This document shows, one piece after another, positions 35,526-42,285 of a stretch of 42,285 nucleotides of DNA. The notes under the pieces are model-generated. The model was given only the letters and a program-made list of their open reading frames with translations, was not told the origin of the DNA and searched no databases. The stretch covers positions 1-42,285 of the forward strand of contig JAIXTY010000127.1 of the NCBI GenBank assembly GCA_027483705.1, in the 5' to 3' direction. The position numbers and the translations under genes were made by a program. Origin of the DNA: Rubrivivax sp. (GTDB lineage Bacteria > Pseudomonadota > Gammaproteobacteria > Burkholderiales > Burkholderiaceae_C). Positions within the stretch are counted from its first letter, which is position 1. Each line of letters starts with the position of its first letter.

Positions 35526-35915
35526 TCAGGCGCTGCGCGCGAGGCGGCTGCGGCCGCCCAGCCACGCGGCAGCGGGCATCAGCAGCGGCGCGCCGACCAT
35601 CATCCACACCGGATGCGGAAAGGCGGCCATCGTCGCCACCGAGCCAGCCAGCAGCACCCCGGCGGCCACAAAGCCGGGCACGAGGCTGCGGCCACCGCAC
35701 CAGGCGGTGGCCACCAGCGCCGCTGTTCCGGCGCCCAACACCCAGGCCACCAGCACCGCCGCGAAGTGGCCCGCCGAAACGCCACCCGGGCGCGAGAGCT
35801 CCGGTGCGCCGAGCAGCTGCTTCGCGAGCCACTCGGTCAGCGCGATGGCCAGGCCGCCGGCGAGCACGCCGACGAGGCCGGCCAGCACAGGGTGTCGGGT
35901 CCAGTGAGGGGACAT
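35526..35915 (-). CDS. Four-helix membrane protein, unknown
   Basis: A 129-residue protein with four hydrophobic segments (about 10-30, 48-70, 75-93, 97-115). No family recognised. I chose the ATG at 35915 (MSPHWTRHP) because the frame extension to 35975 starts from TTG within the promoter repeats. It is the first gene of the cassette, four bases ahead of the PadR gene, and its second and fourth helices resemble those of the 34653 gene in composition, so both may belong to the same functional unit. Confidence 0.75.
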   Translation of the reverse strand: MSPHWTRHPVLAGLVGVLAGGLAIALTEWLAKQLLGAPELSRPGGVSAGHFAAVLVAWVLGAGTAALVATAWCGGRSLVPGFVAAGVLLAGSVATMAAFPHPVWMMVGAPLLMPAAAWLGGRSRLARSA

Positions 35916-35937
35916 GATCGTCTCCGCGGCGGGCTTG

Positions 35938-35975
35938 ATTGACGACAATGTCGACAATATCGCAATGCCTGTCAA
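35938..35975 (-). promoter_or_regulatory. Promoter with direct repeats ahead of the PadR cassette
   Basis: On the minus strand TTGACA (35970-35975) is a perfect -35. Downstream lie two direct copies of ATTGTCG, read on the plus strand as CGACAAT at 35943-35949 and 35952-35958, spaced nine bases apart. ATTG/CAAT (35938-35941 and 35946-35949) is also an inverted repeat. A CATTGT hexamer is the best -10, but the spacing from TTGACA is long. The AT-rich patch is unusual for this genome and is a likely PadR operator. Confidence 0.5.
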
Positions 35976-36071
35976 GCCTTGGCGGCGACCCGCCTGGCCG
36001 GCTTCTAGGGAGAGTGCCGCCGGGGCATCGGGCCGGATACTCGCGCGTCACCCCCGGCGAGGAGAGCTCCG

Positions 36072-36809
36072 ATGCCCGCACCGCTGCGCGACGTGCCCCA
36101 GCAGGCCGTCGACCTGATCAAGGCCTTCGAAGGCATTCCGGACGGGGATCCGTCCACCGTCAACATCGACGCCTACCTGTGCCCGGCCAACGTGTGGACC
36201 ATCGGCTGGGGTCACGCCATCGTCGACGGCGGCGTGCAGCTCAAGGGCGCCGCCGGCAAGGCCCGGGCGCGGGCGCTGTACCCCGGCGGCATCACGCGCG
36301 AGCAGGCCGAGGCGCTGCTGCGCGGCGACCTCGTGCCGCGCGCGGCGCAGCTCAGCCGGCTGCTGAAGGTGGCGGTCGACGACGCGGGCTTCGGCGCGCT
36401 GATCTCGCTGCTGTTCAACATCGGCGCGGCCAACCTGGCGGCGTCGACGCTGCTGCGCAAGCTCAACGCCGGCGACCGCCTGGGCGCGGCCGAGCAGTTC
36501 GTGGCCTGGGACAAGGCGCGTGTGGACGGCGTGCTGCAGGCGCTGCCGGGCCTGACACGCCGGCGCCGGGCCGAGCGGGCGATGTTCCTGGGCCAGGACT
36601 GGCGCGCCGAGGCGGCCGTGCCGGCCCGCCGCAGCCGCGGCGCCGCGGCGGTGCCGGCCGTGCTGCCGGTGCCGGTGATGCCGGCCGAAGACCGGGCCGC
36701 GGCCCGCAAGGCCGCGCGGAAGACACCGGCCCGCAAAGCCGAGAAGGCCACAGCCGCGCCCAAGGCGCCGGCCCGCAAGGCCGCGTCGCCGCGCAGCCCC
36801 CGCCGCTGA
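36072..36809 (+). CDS. GH24 phage-type lysozyme with histone-H1-like basic tail
   Basis: A 245-residue protein. Residues 8-175 form a T4/P1-type lysozyme domain that cleaves peptidoglycan: Glu20 in KAFEG, then AYLCPANVWTIGWGH with Cys37 and Thr43. The usual Asp is Cys, as in the phage P1 enzyme, and about eight residues are inserted between Glu20 and that position. Residues 208-245 are a Lys/Ala/Pro-rich tail with repeated ARKA units, like histone H1/AlgP-type tails. No signal peptide or membrane segment, and no holin or other phage gene nearby. A ribosome site (GAGGAGAG) precedes the ATG. It may be a domesticated endolysin; the tail might bind DNA or anionic polymers. Confidence 0.85.
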   Translation: MPAPLRDVPQQAVDLIKAFEGIPDGDPSTVNIDAYLCPANVWTIGWGHAIVDGGVQLKGAAGKARARALYPGGITREQAEALLRGDLVPRAAQLSRLLKVAVDDAGFGALISLLFNIGAANLAASTLLRKLNAGDRLGAAEQFVAWDKARVDGVLQALPGLTRRRRAERAMFLGQDWRAEAAVPARRSRGAAAVPAVLPVPVMPAEDRAAARKAARKTPARKAEKATAAPKAPARKAASPRSPRR

Positions 36810-36826
36810 GCCGCGACGGCCTCAGC
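36805..36826. terminator. Inverted repeat holding both convergent stop codons
   Basis: GCTGAG (36805-36810) and CTCAGC (36821-36826) are perfect inverted repeats with a 10-base spacer. Each arm contains the TGA stop of one of the convergent genes (lysozyme, cyclase-ATPase). No U-tract is present. Confidence 0.4.
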
Positions 36827-39800
36827 CCGCGGCCGCGCCCATGATGGCGCGGTGGTGCGGGATGTCGCGCAGGAAGGCCTCGCGCAAGGGCCGGTCGTCG
36901 ATGGCCGCGGCCTGCTGCATCAGCGCCGCATGGGCCTGGGCCAGCCAGGCGGCGGCGCGCGGGTCGCCGGCCCGGCGCAGGGCCTCGTGCAGCGTCCATT
37001 CGATGGCGCGGGGGTACTCGGCGCCATCGAGCCCGCCGTCGGCGCCGAGCCGGCCCAGCAGCGGCTGCAGCACCGACAGCGCCGTGGCTGCCTCGCCCAG
37101 CGCCAGCGCGGCGCGGGCCAGGCCGGCGGTGGCGTCGTGGGCCATCGCGTGCCCGAGCGCCTGCGCCAGGGCGAGCGCCTGCGCGTAGGCTTCGCGCGCG
37201 GCGGCGGCCTGGCCCAGGGCCAGCGCGGCGTCGGCCACGCGCAGCTGCGCCACCAGCTCGATGTCGGGGGCCTGCGCGGCCCGTGCGATGGCCCGTGCGG
37301 CGGCGGCCTGCGCCTGGGCCGTGGCGGCGTCGCCGCGCCAGCAGGCCAGCGTCGACAGCTGGCCCAGCACCAGCGCCTCGAACACGCGGTCGCCGTTGGC
37401 GCGCACACGCTGCAGTGCGGCCTGCAGGTCGAGCTCGCCGCGGCCGAGGTCGCCGAGCTTCATCGAACCCTCGCCGACGTTCGACAGGCTGATCGCCTCG
37501 TTGACGCGGTCGCCCACCTCGCCGAAGGCCTGCAGGCTCTGGCGATCCAGCGCCAGCGCCTCGACGAGCCGGCCCTGTGCCTCGGCGGCGATCGACAGCA
37601 CGTTCAGCAGCCGCGCCTCCACCTCCCGCAGGCCCAGGCGCCGCACCTCGGGCAGCGCCTCGTCGACGAGCGCGCGGCCGTCGTCGACGCGGCCCTGGTG
37701 CACCAGCGCCAGGCTCACGAGCCGCAGGCAGTGCAGCCGCGACGGTGCCTGCCCCGCGCGGGCCGCCGCCGCCACGCCGCGGCGCCCGGCGTGCTCCATG
37801 GCCGGCCAGTCGGCCATGCGCATCGCACGCAGGCTGCGCCGCCGCGCGGCGTCGGCGCGCAGCGTGTCGTCGTCCAGCCGCTCGGCCAGCGTGTCCATGG
37901 CATCGAGCTCGGCGGCCTGCTCGTCGCGCCGGGCCTGCAGGTGCAGCGTGTGCTCGCGCACGGCGCGCAGCCGCCACTGCAGTCGCCACACGGCGGGGCC
38001 GGCCGTGGCGTCGCCCAGCAGCGCCAGCGCGCGCTCGACGTGCGCCAGCACCCGCGTGTGCGCCAGGCGCTCGCCCGCGTGCTCGGCGGCCTGCGCGTGG
38101 TAGTCGGCCGCCGGGCTGGCCAGGCCCGCGCGCTCGAAGTGCTCGGCCGCCAGGCCCAGCAGGTCGCCGGCATGCAGGCCGCCCTGGGCGCTGAGCGCCG
38201 CCAGCCAGCGCGCCACGCGGGCGTGGCCCTCGCGGCGCGGGGCGCGCAGCACCGTGTCGTAGGTCACCTGGTGCAGCAGCTGGTGGCGGAACGCGTACTC
38301 GCGCAGGCCCTCCAGCGGGCTGTCGGGGCGCGGCAGCGTCAGCTCGCGCTGCACCAGGGCCGGCAGCTGGCCCGGGGCGTGTTCGTCGACGGCGGCGAGC
38401 GCCCGGTCCCAGAACACGGCCCCCACGATGCTGGCCTGCTGCAGGGCCTGCCGCAGCGGTGTCGCCAGGCTGTCCAGCCGCGCCTGCAGCACGCCGGTGA
38501 GCGTGGCCGGCACCTGGGTGATGCGCAGCCGCTCGACGTCGACCTGCCAGGGCTCGCCGGTGACGACGGCGCCCTGGGCGATGAGCATGCGCAGCAGCTC
38601 CTCCATGTAGAAGGGGTTGCCCTCGGCCTTGCCGGTGAGCAGCGACAGCAGCGCGGCTGGCGGCTCGGGCAGCCGCTGCAGCAGCTCGGCCGCCAGCGCC
38701 TCGCTGTCGCCGGTGCCGAGTGGCCGCAGCACGATGCGCTCCTGCTTCGCGGCGGCCGCCGCCCAGTCCGGCGCGCTCTCGGGCGGCGGGCGCGTAAAGG
38801 CCACCACCAGCAGCGGCACGTCGGTGCTGGCGGCCAGCAGGTGGTCGAGGAACTCCAGGCTCTCGGCGTCGGCCCAGTGCAGGTCTTCGAGCTGCAGCAG
38901 CGCCGGCAGCCCCTGCTGCGCGGCCAGGCGACGGAACAGCTGGGCCGCGGCGTGGAAGGCGCGGCTGCGGATCTGGCGCGGGTCGTCGAGGATGCCGCGC
39001 AGGTGGCGGCTGTCGCGGCCGTCGATGCCCACGAGGTGGCCCAGCAGGTGGGCGTGGGCCTCGGCGAGATCGGGGCCGTCGTCGTGCACGAAGAGCGGCG
39101 CCATCGCCGCCACGAGCTTGCGGCGTGCGGCAGCCAGCGTGTCGTCGTCGCCGATGTGCAGCCGCCAGGCCAGGATGTCGCGCAGCAGGCCATACGGCTG
39201 CGCGCTCGTGGCCGGCGTGGCACGCCCGCGGAACAGCACGAAGCGCTCGGGCCGCGCCTCGGCCCAGGCGTCGAACTCGTGGCGCAGGCGGCTCTTGCCG
39301 ACGCCGGCCTCGCCCTCGACGAGCACCACCGCCAGCCGGCGCTCGGCCAGCAGCCGGCCGAAGGCGGCCTGCAGCCGCGCCAGCTCGACCTCGCGCCCCA
39401 CCATGCGCGTGGCCACGCCCTCCAGGCCGCGCGTGCCGATGCGGAAGCGCCGGGGCTTGGGCCCGTCCACCAGCACGCTCGCCACGGGGGCGTCGACGCC
39501 CTTCACGGCCAGCGGCGGCTGCGGCGTCACGTCGAACAGGCCGCGCACCTGCGAGTAGGTGTCCTGGCTGATGCGCAGGCCGCCGGGCGGCGCCGTCTGC
39601 TCCATGCGCGCGGCGATGTTGACCGCGGCACCGCGGATGCTGCCCTCGGCGTCGACGCCGCCGCCCAGGAGCACGCCGCCGGTGTGGATGCCCACGCGCA
39701 CGTCGAAGCCGGCATGCCCGTGGGCGGCGGCGACCTCCTGGCCGAGCGCGCGACCCAGCACCCGCAGCGCCAGGCCGCACAGCACGGCGCGCTCGGCGTC

Positions 39801-40421
39801 GTCCTCGTGCGCGGCCTCGGCGCCGAAGACGGCCAGGATGTTGTCGCCCGCGTACTGCAGCACGCGTCCGCCGTGGGCGCGCACGATGGCGGTGCCGCGC
39901 GCGAGGGCGCCGTCGAGCACCTGGGCCAGGGTCTCGGGGTCCAGCCGCTGGGCCAGCGTCGTTGAGCCCACGACGTCCATGAAGAGGATGCTCACCTGGC
40001 GCAGCGCCTGCGGCGCCGCGTCGGCCGCCACCGCCGCCACCGGCACCGGCTCAGGCATCAAGGACGAATGGTGGTGCTGGATGCGCCAGCCGCCGGCCGT
40101 GCGGGCGAGCACGAAGCTGTAGCGTGCCAGCGCGTCGCGCTCGCCCCCGGCCACGCGAAAGCGCAGCCGGCAGCGGCCCGAGATGACGGCGAAGTCGCCT
40201 TCGGCCTGCTCGTGTGCGTCGAGCAGCTCGACGCGTGTGTCGAGCGACGGCCCGAGCGCACGCTCGAAGTAGGCGCGCAGGCCGGCCGCGGTGGTGATCA
40301 GCGACTCGGCCAGCGTGCCCCACAGCACGGCCCCGGGCGCGTACAGCGCGCACAGCGCATCGAGCTCGCGGCGGTTGAACGCCGCGGCCCAGGCGTCGAT
40401 CAGGGCCTTGGGAGCCGTCAC
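36822..40421 (-). CDS. SnoaL-class III cyclase-AAA ATPase-TPR signalling protein
   Basis: A 1199-residue cytosolic protein. Residues 1-122 are a SnoaL/NTF2-like domain (IDAWAAAFNRRELDALCALYAP). Residues 140-318 are a class III nucleotide cyclase domain with metal ligands Asp149 (FMDVVGST) and Asp193 (AGDNILAVFG) and transition-state residues Asn268 and Arg272 (VNIAARME). The substrate-selecting Lys/Asp pair appears to be Gln189 and Ser261, so cyclase activity or specificity is uncertain. Residues 340-700 are an ATPase with Walker A GEAGVGKS (370-377) and Walker B LLQLEDLHWAD (508-518). About 760-1199 are TPR-like helical repeats. The start is GTG, seven bases after the VWA gene stop, so it belongs to that operon. 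It resembles the cyclase-ATPase regulators of mycobacteria and rhizobia, but has no DNA-binding domain. Confidence 0.88.
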   Translation of the reverse strand: MTAPKALIDAWAAAFNRRELDALCALYAPGAVLWGTLAESLITTAAGLRAYFERALGPSLDTRVELLDAHEQAEGDFAVISGRCRLRFRVAGGERDALARYSFVLARTAGGWRIQHHHSSLMPEPVPVAAVAADAAPQALRQVSILFMDVVGSTTLAQRLDPETLAQVLDGALARGTAIVRAHGGRVLQYAGDNILAVFGAEAAHEDDAERAVLCGLALRVLGRALGQEVAAAHGHAGFDVRVGIHTGGVLLGGGVDAEGSIRGAAVNIAARMEQTAPPGGLRISQDTYSQVRGLFDVTPQPPLAVKGVDAPVASVLVDGPKPRRFRIGTRGLEGVATRMVGREVELARLQAAFGRLLAERRLAVVLVEGEAGVGKSRLRHEFDAWAEARPERFVLFRGRATPATSAQPYGLLRDILAWRLHIGDDDTLAAARRKLVAAMAPLFVHDDGPDLAEAHAHLLGHLVGIDGRDSRHLRGILDDPRQIRSRAFHAAAQLFRRLAAQQGLPALLQLEDLHWADAESLEFLDHLLAASTDVPLLVVAFTRPPPESAPDWAAAAAKQERIVLRPLGTGDSEALAAELLQRLPEPPAALLSLLTGKAEGNPFYMEELLRMLIAQGAVVTGEPWQVDVERLRITQVPATLTGVLQARLDSLATPLRQALQQASIVGAVFWDRALAAVDEHAPGQLPALVQRELTLPRPDSPLEGLREYAFRHQLLHQVTYDTVLRAPRREGHARVARWLAALSAQGGLHAGDLLGLAAEHFERAGLASPAADYHAQAAEHAGERLAHTRVLAHVERALALLGDATAGPAVWRLQWRLRAVREHTLHLQARRDEQAAELDAMDTLAERLDDDTLRADAARRRSLRAMRMADWPAMEHAGRRGVAAAARAGQAPSRLHCLRLVSLALVHQGRVDDGRALVDEALPEVRRLGLREVEARLLNVLSIAAEAQGRLVEALALDRQSLQAFGEVGDRVNEAISLSNVGEGSMKLGDLGRGELDLQAALQRVRANGDRVFEALVLGQLSTLACWRGDAATAQAQAAAARAIARAAQAPDIELVAQLRVADAALALGQAAAAREAYAQALALAQALGHAMAHDATAGLARAALALGEAATALSVLQPLLGRLGADGGLDGAEYPRAIEWTLHEALRRAGDPRAAAWLAQAHAALMQQAAAIDDRPLREAFLRDIPHHRAIMGAAAG

Positions 40422-40428
40422 CGGGTGC

Positions 40429-41466
40429 TCAGGCCACCCGTCCGAACCAGAGCACGCTCAGGCCGGCCGCCACCACGCTGAGCAGCACGCTCAGGGCGGC
40501 GAACAGCGCGCTCACCTCGGTTTCCTTGCGCTCGACCACCATGCGCGAGCTCAGGCCCTCGTAGACCTTCTTCAGGTCGTCGGCGGTGCCGGCGTAGAAG
40601 TACTCGCCGTGCGTGAGCGTGCTGACGTTCTTGAGCGTCTCCTCGTCGAGCCGCACGCGCATGCTCCAGCCTTCGAAGCCGATGATCTCGCCGCTGGTGG
40701 TGCCGATGCCCACGGTGTACACGCGCACGCCGCGCTCGGCGGCCATCTTGGCGGCTTCCATGGGATCAGGGCCCGTGGTGCGCTGGCCGTCGGTGAGCAT
40801 GATCACCGCGGCCGAGTTGTACGAGCCCGGCGGCACCGGCTTGAACGGCGGCGTGTCGGGCTTGCGGATGTCGTTGTTGCTGCCGGGGAAGCTGCGCTGG
40901 CCGGTGACATGCTGGATCTCGATGCCGTGGTCGGGGAACAGCGTCGCCAGGCTGAGGATGATGCCGCTGCCGGTGGCCGTGCCGCGCTGCAGCTGGAAGC
41001 GGTCGATGGCGGCCAGCACGTCGTCGCGGCTGGTGGTGGGCGCCTGCACCACCGCGGCCGTGCCGGCGAACGACACCACGCCCACGCGCACCTCGCGCGG
41101 CAGGCCGTTGACGAAGGCCTTGGCGGCCTCCTGGCTGGCCACCAGGCGGTTGGGTTTGACGTCTTCGGCGCGCATGCTGCCCGACACGTCCATCGCCAGG
41201 ATGATGGTGCGCTCGGCCAGCGGCAGCGTGATAGTGGCCGTGGGCCGCGCCACCGCGAAGAGGCCGGCCGCCACCGCCAGCAGCATCAGCGCCGGCGGCA
41301 CATGGCGGCGCCAGCCCGGGCCGGTGCCCATCGCGAGCTTGGCCACCTGCACGCTGGCCAGGCGCACCGTGGTCCTGCGCTTCTTGCGCAGCAGCCAGAC
41401 GTACAGGGCCACCAGCAGCGGCAGCAAGGCCAGCAGCCAGAGCATCGAGGGCCAGATGAAGGACAT
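40429..41466 (-). CDS. VWA domain membrane protein (BatA type)
   Basis: A 345-residue membrane protein. Membrane helices at about 7-27, 58-76 and 320-340 flank a von Willebrand A domain at about 87-305. The MIDAS motif is DVSGSM (93-98), with the Thr in TTSRDD and the Asp in MLTDGQ. These proteins work with MoxR ATPases and DUF58 proteins, proposed as chaperone-like or stress systems; the precise role is unresolved. It lies 19 bases after the DUF58 gene and seven before the cyclase gene. Confidence 0.92.
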   Translation of the reverse strand: MSFIWPSMLWLLALLPLLVALYVWLLRKKRRTTVRLASVQVAKLAMGTGPGWRRHVPPALMLLAVAAGLFAVARPTATITLPLAERTIILAMDVSGSMRAEDVKPNRLVASQEAAKAFVNGLPREVRVGVVSFAGTAAVVQAPTTSRDDVLAAIDRFQLQRGTATGSGIILSLATLFPDHGIEIQHVTGQRSFPGSNNDIRKPDTPPFKPVPPGSYNSAAVIMLTDGQRTTGPDPMEAAKMAAERGVRVYTVGIGTTSGEIIGFEGWSMRVRLDEETLKNVSTLTHGEYFYAGTADDLKKVYEGLSSRMVVERKETEVSALFAALSVLLSVVAAGLSVLWFGRVA

Positions 41467-41485
41467 GGCGTTGTCGGCGGTAGGG

Positions 41486-42285
41486 TCAGGTCGGGGCGGC
41501 CGCTACGGGGGCGGCGCGCTGCAGCAGCGCCGGCGCGCGCCGCGGGGCCGGCTGGCGGGCGCGCTGGCGGCGCAGGTCGGACAGGCGCAGCAGCGCCTGC
41601 AGGAGATCGTCGTCGGTGGCGAGCTCCACGACGTCGGCGCCCGATCGCGCCAGGCCGTCGATGAGCGCGGCCTCCTGCTGCTCGGCGATGGCGGCGTAGC
41701 GCTCGCGGAAGGCGGGGTCGGCGGCGTCGATGAAGAGCTGCTCGCCGGTCTCGGCGTCTTCCACGGTGACGAGGCCCACGTCGGGCAGCGCCATCTCCAT
41801 CGGGTCCCACAGCCGAACGGCCCCCACTTCGTGCGGGCGCGCCAGGCGCGCCAGCGCGTCCTGCCAGCCGGGCGTGGAGATGAAGTCCGACACCACGAAC
41901 ACGAGCGAGCGGCGCGTCATCACGCCGTCGGCCATCTTCAGCAGCTCGGCCAGCGAGGTGCCGCCACTTCCGGCCGGCGTGCCGGGCGCCGGCTTCGGCC
42001 GCGGCTCCCGCATGCGCGCCAGCAGCTCCAGCACGTGCGCGCGGCTGGTGCGCGGGGGCAGCACGGTGTCGACGCGGCTGCCGTACAGCAACGCGCCGGC
42101 GCGGTTGCCGTGGCGCGTGATCACGCGCGCCAGCGTCGCCACGAAGCCGGTGGAGACGGCGAGCTTGGTGACGTCGCCGCTGCCGAAGTCGACGCTGCCC
42201 GACAGGTCGAGCAGGAACCAGGCGGTGAGGTCGCGGTCTTCGAGGAACTGCCGAACGTACGGCGTCTGCAGCCGCGCGGTGACGT
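41486..42285 (-). CDS. DUF58 domain protein, 5' end outside the window
   Basis: The last 266 or so codons of a DUF58 protein; the frame is open to the window edge. The DUF58 core is visible at the start of the fragment (LTAWFLLDLSGSVDFGSG) and continues with a VWA-like fold (RRSLVFVVSDFIS, then VGAVRLWDPMEMALPDVG). The C-terminal tail is Arg/Ala/Pro-rich. DUF58 genes usually follow a moxR ATPase gene and precede VWA genes, as here; moxR is expected just beyond 42285. Confidence 0.9.
   Translation of the reverse strand, partial: VTARLQTPYVRQFLEDRDLTAWFLLDLSGSVDFGSGDVTKLAVSTGFVATLARVITRHGNRAGALLYGSRVDTVLPPRTSRAHVLELLARMREPRPKPAPGTPAGSGGTSLAELLKMADGVMTRRSLVFVVSDFISTPGWQDALARLARPHEVGAVRLWDPMEMALPDVGLVTVEDAETGEQLFIDAADPAFRERYAAIAEQQEAALIDGLARSGADVVELATDDDLLQALLRLSDLRRQRARQPAPRRAPALLQRAAPVAAAPT

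Noticed and set aside
36072-36809. A prophage remnant around the lysozyme gene
   Set aside because: No integrase, holin, structural phage gene or attachment repeat is nearby, and base composition matches the flanks.

Overview
The window is very GC-rich, densely packed bacterial DNA. It most resembles a phototrophic betaproteobacterium of the Burkholderiales (Rubrivivax/Roseateles/Leptothrix-type). The grounds are the 3' end of a bacteriochlorophyll reductase gene (bchP) followed by a PpsR-like gene, PEP-CTERM proteins, paired aat and bpt genes, a MesD-type methionine synthase, and the overall gene style. This placement is inferred from protein resemblance only; no rRNA or tRNA gene was seen.

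Layout. 1-1189: edge of a photosynthesis gene cluster (bchP end, then a PpsR-like sensor fragment without a DNA-binding domain). 1256-4086 (+): CaiB-family CoA transferase/racemase translationally coupled to a Nudix-metallo-beta-lactamase fusion. 4078-8333 (-): yaeQ, prolyl oligopeptidase, aat, bpt, a tightly packed run ending in the two Leu-transferases of the bacterial N-degron pathway. 8431-12054: an SRPBCC protein (-), then a secreted coiled-coil protein coupled to an M3 oligopeptidase (+). 12094-17022 (-): a signalling block of LytS-type kinase, LytTR regulator and a four-PAS hybrid kinase. 17194-18477 (+): MesD-type core methionine synthase and a small membrane protein. 18527-22300 (-): DoxX, pirin, and three coupled genes for exported proteins, two with PEP-CTERM sorting signals. 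22479-24710 (+): LysR regulator, gluQ, FKBP isomerase. 24724-29055 (-): rhlE helicase, PHP phosphoesterase, lolD and lolC. 29140-34646 (+): conserved unknown, recJ, a chemoreceptor, and a soluble PQQ-type sugar dehydrogenase. 34653-35915 (-): a PadR regulator flanked by two membrane-protein genes, with a repeat-rich promoter. 36072-36809 (+): phage-type lysozyme with a histone-H1-like tail. 36822-42285 (-): DUF58 protein (cut by the window edge), von Willebrand (Bat-type) membrane protein, and a 1199-residue SnoaL-cyclase-ATPase-TPR protein.

Neighbouring genes are often joined by 4-base (A/G)TGA stop-start overlaps, so most blocks look like translationally coupled operons. Convergent gene pairs are separated by a few tens of bases or less, and most carry a short perfect inverted repeat. 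No gap between genes exceeds 300 bases; the largest are 8965-9187 (223 bases), 26071-26229, 22301-22478, 17023-17193 and 35916-36071. No tRNA, rRNA, CRISPR array, insertion sequence or prophage was recognised.

No single obvious new system dominates. The most unusual items are the stand-alone PpsR N-domain protein, the MesD enzyme without its usual MesX neighbour, the lysozyme with a basic tail, the cyclase-ATPase with non-canonical substrate residues inside a DUF58/VWA operon, and the PadR-membrane cassette with its direct-repeat promoter.
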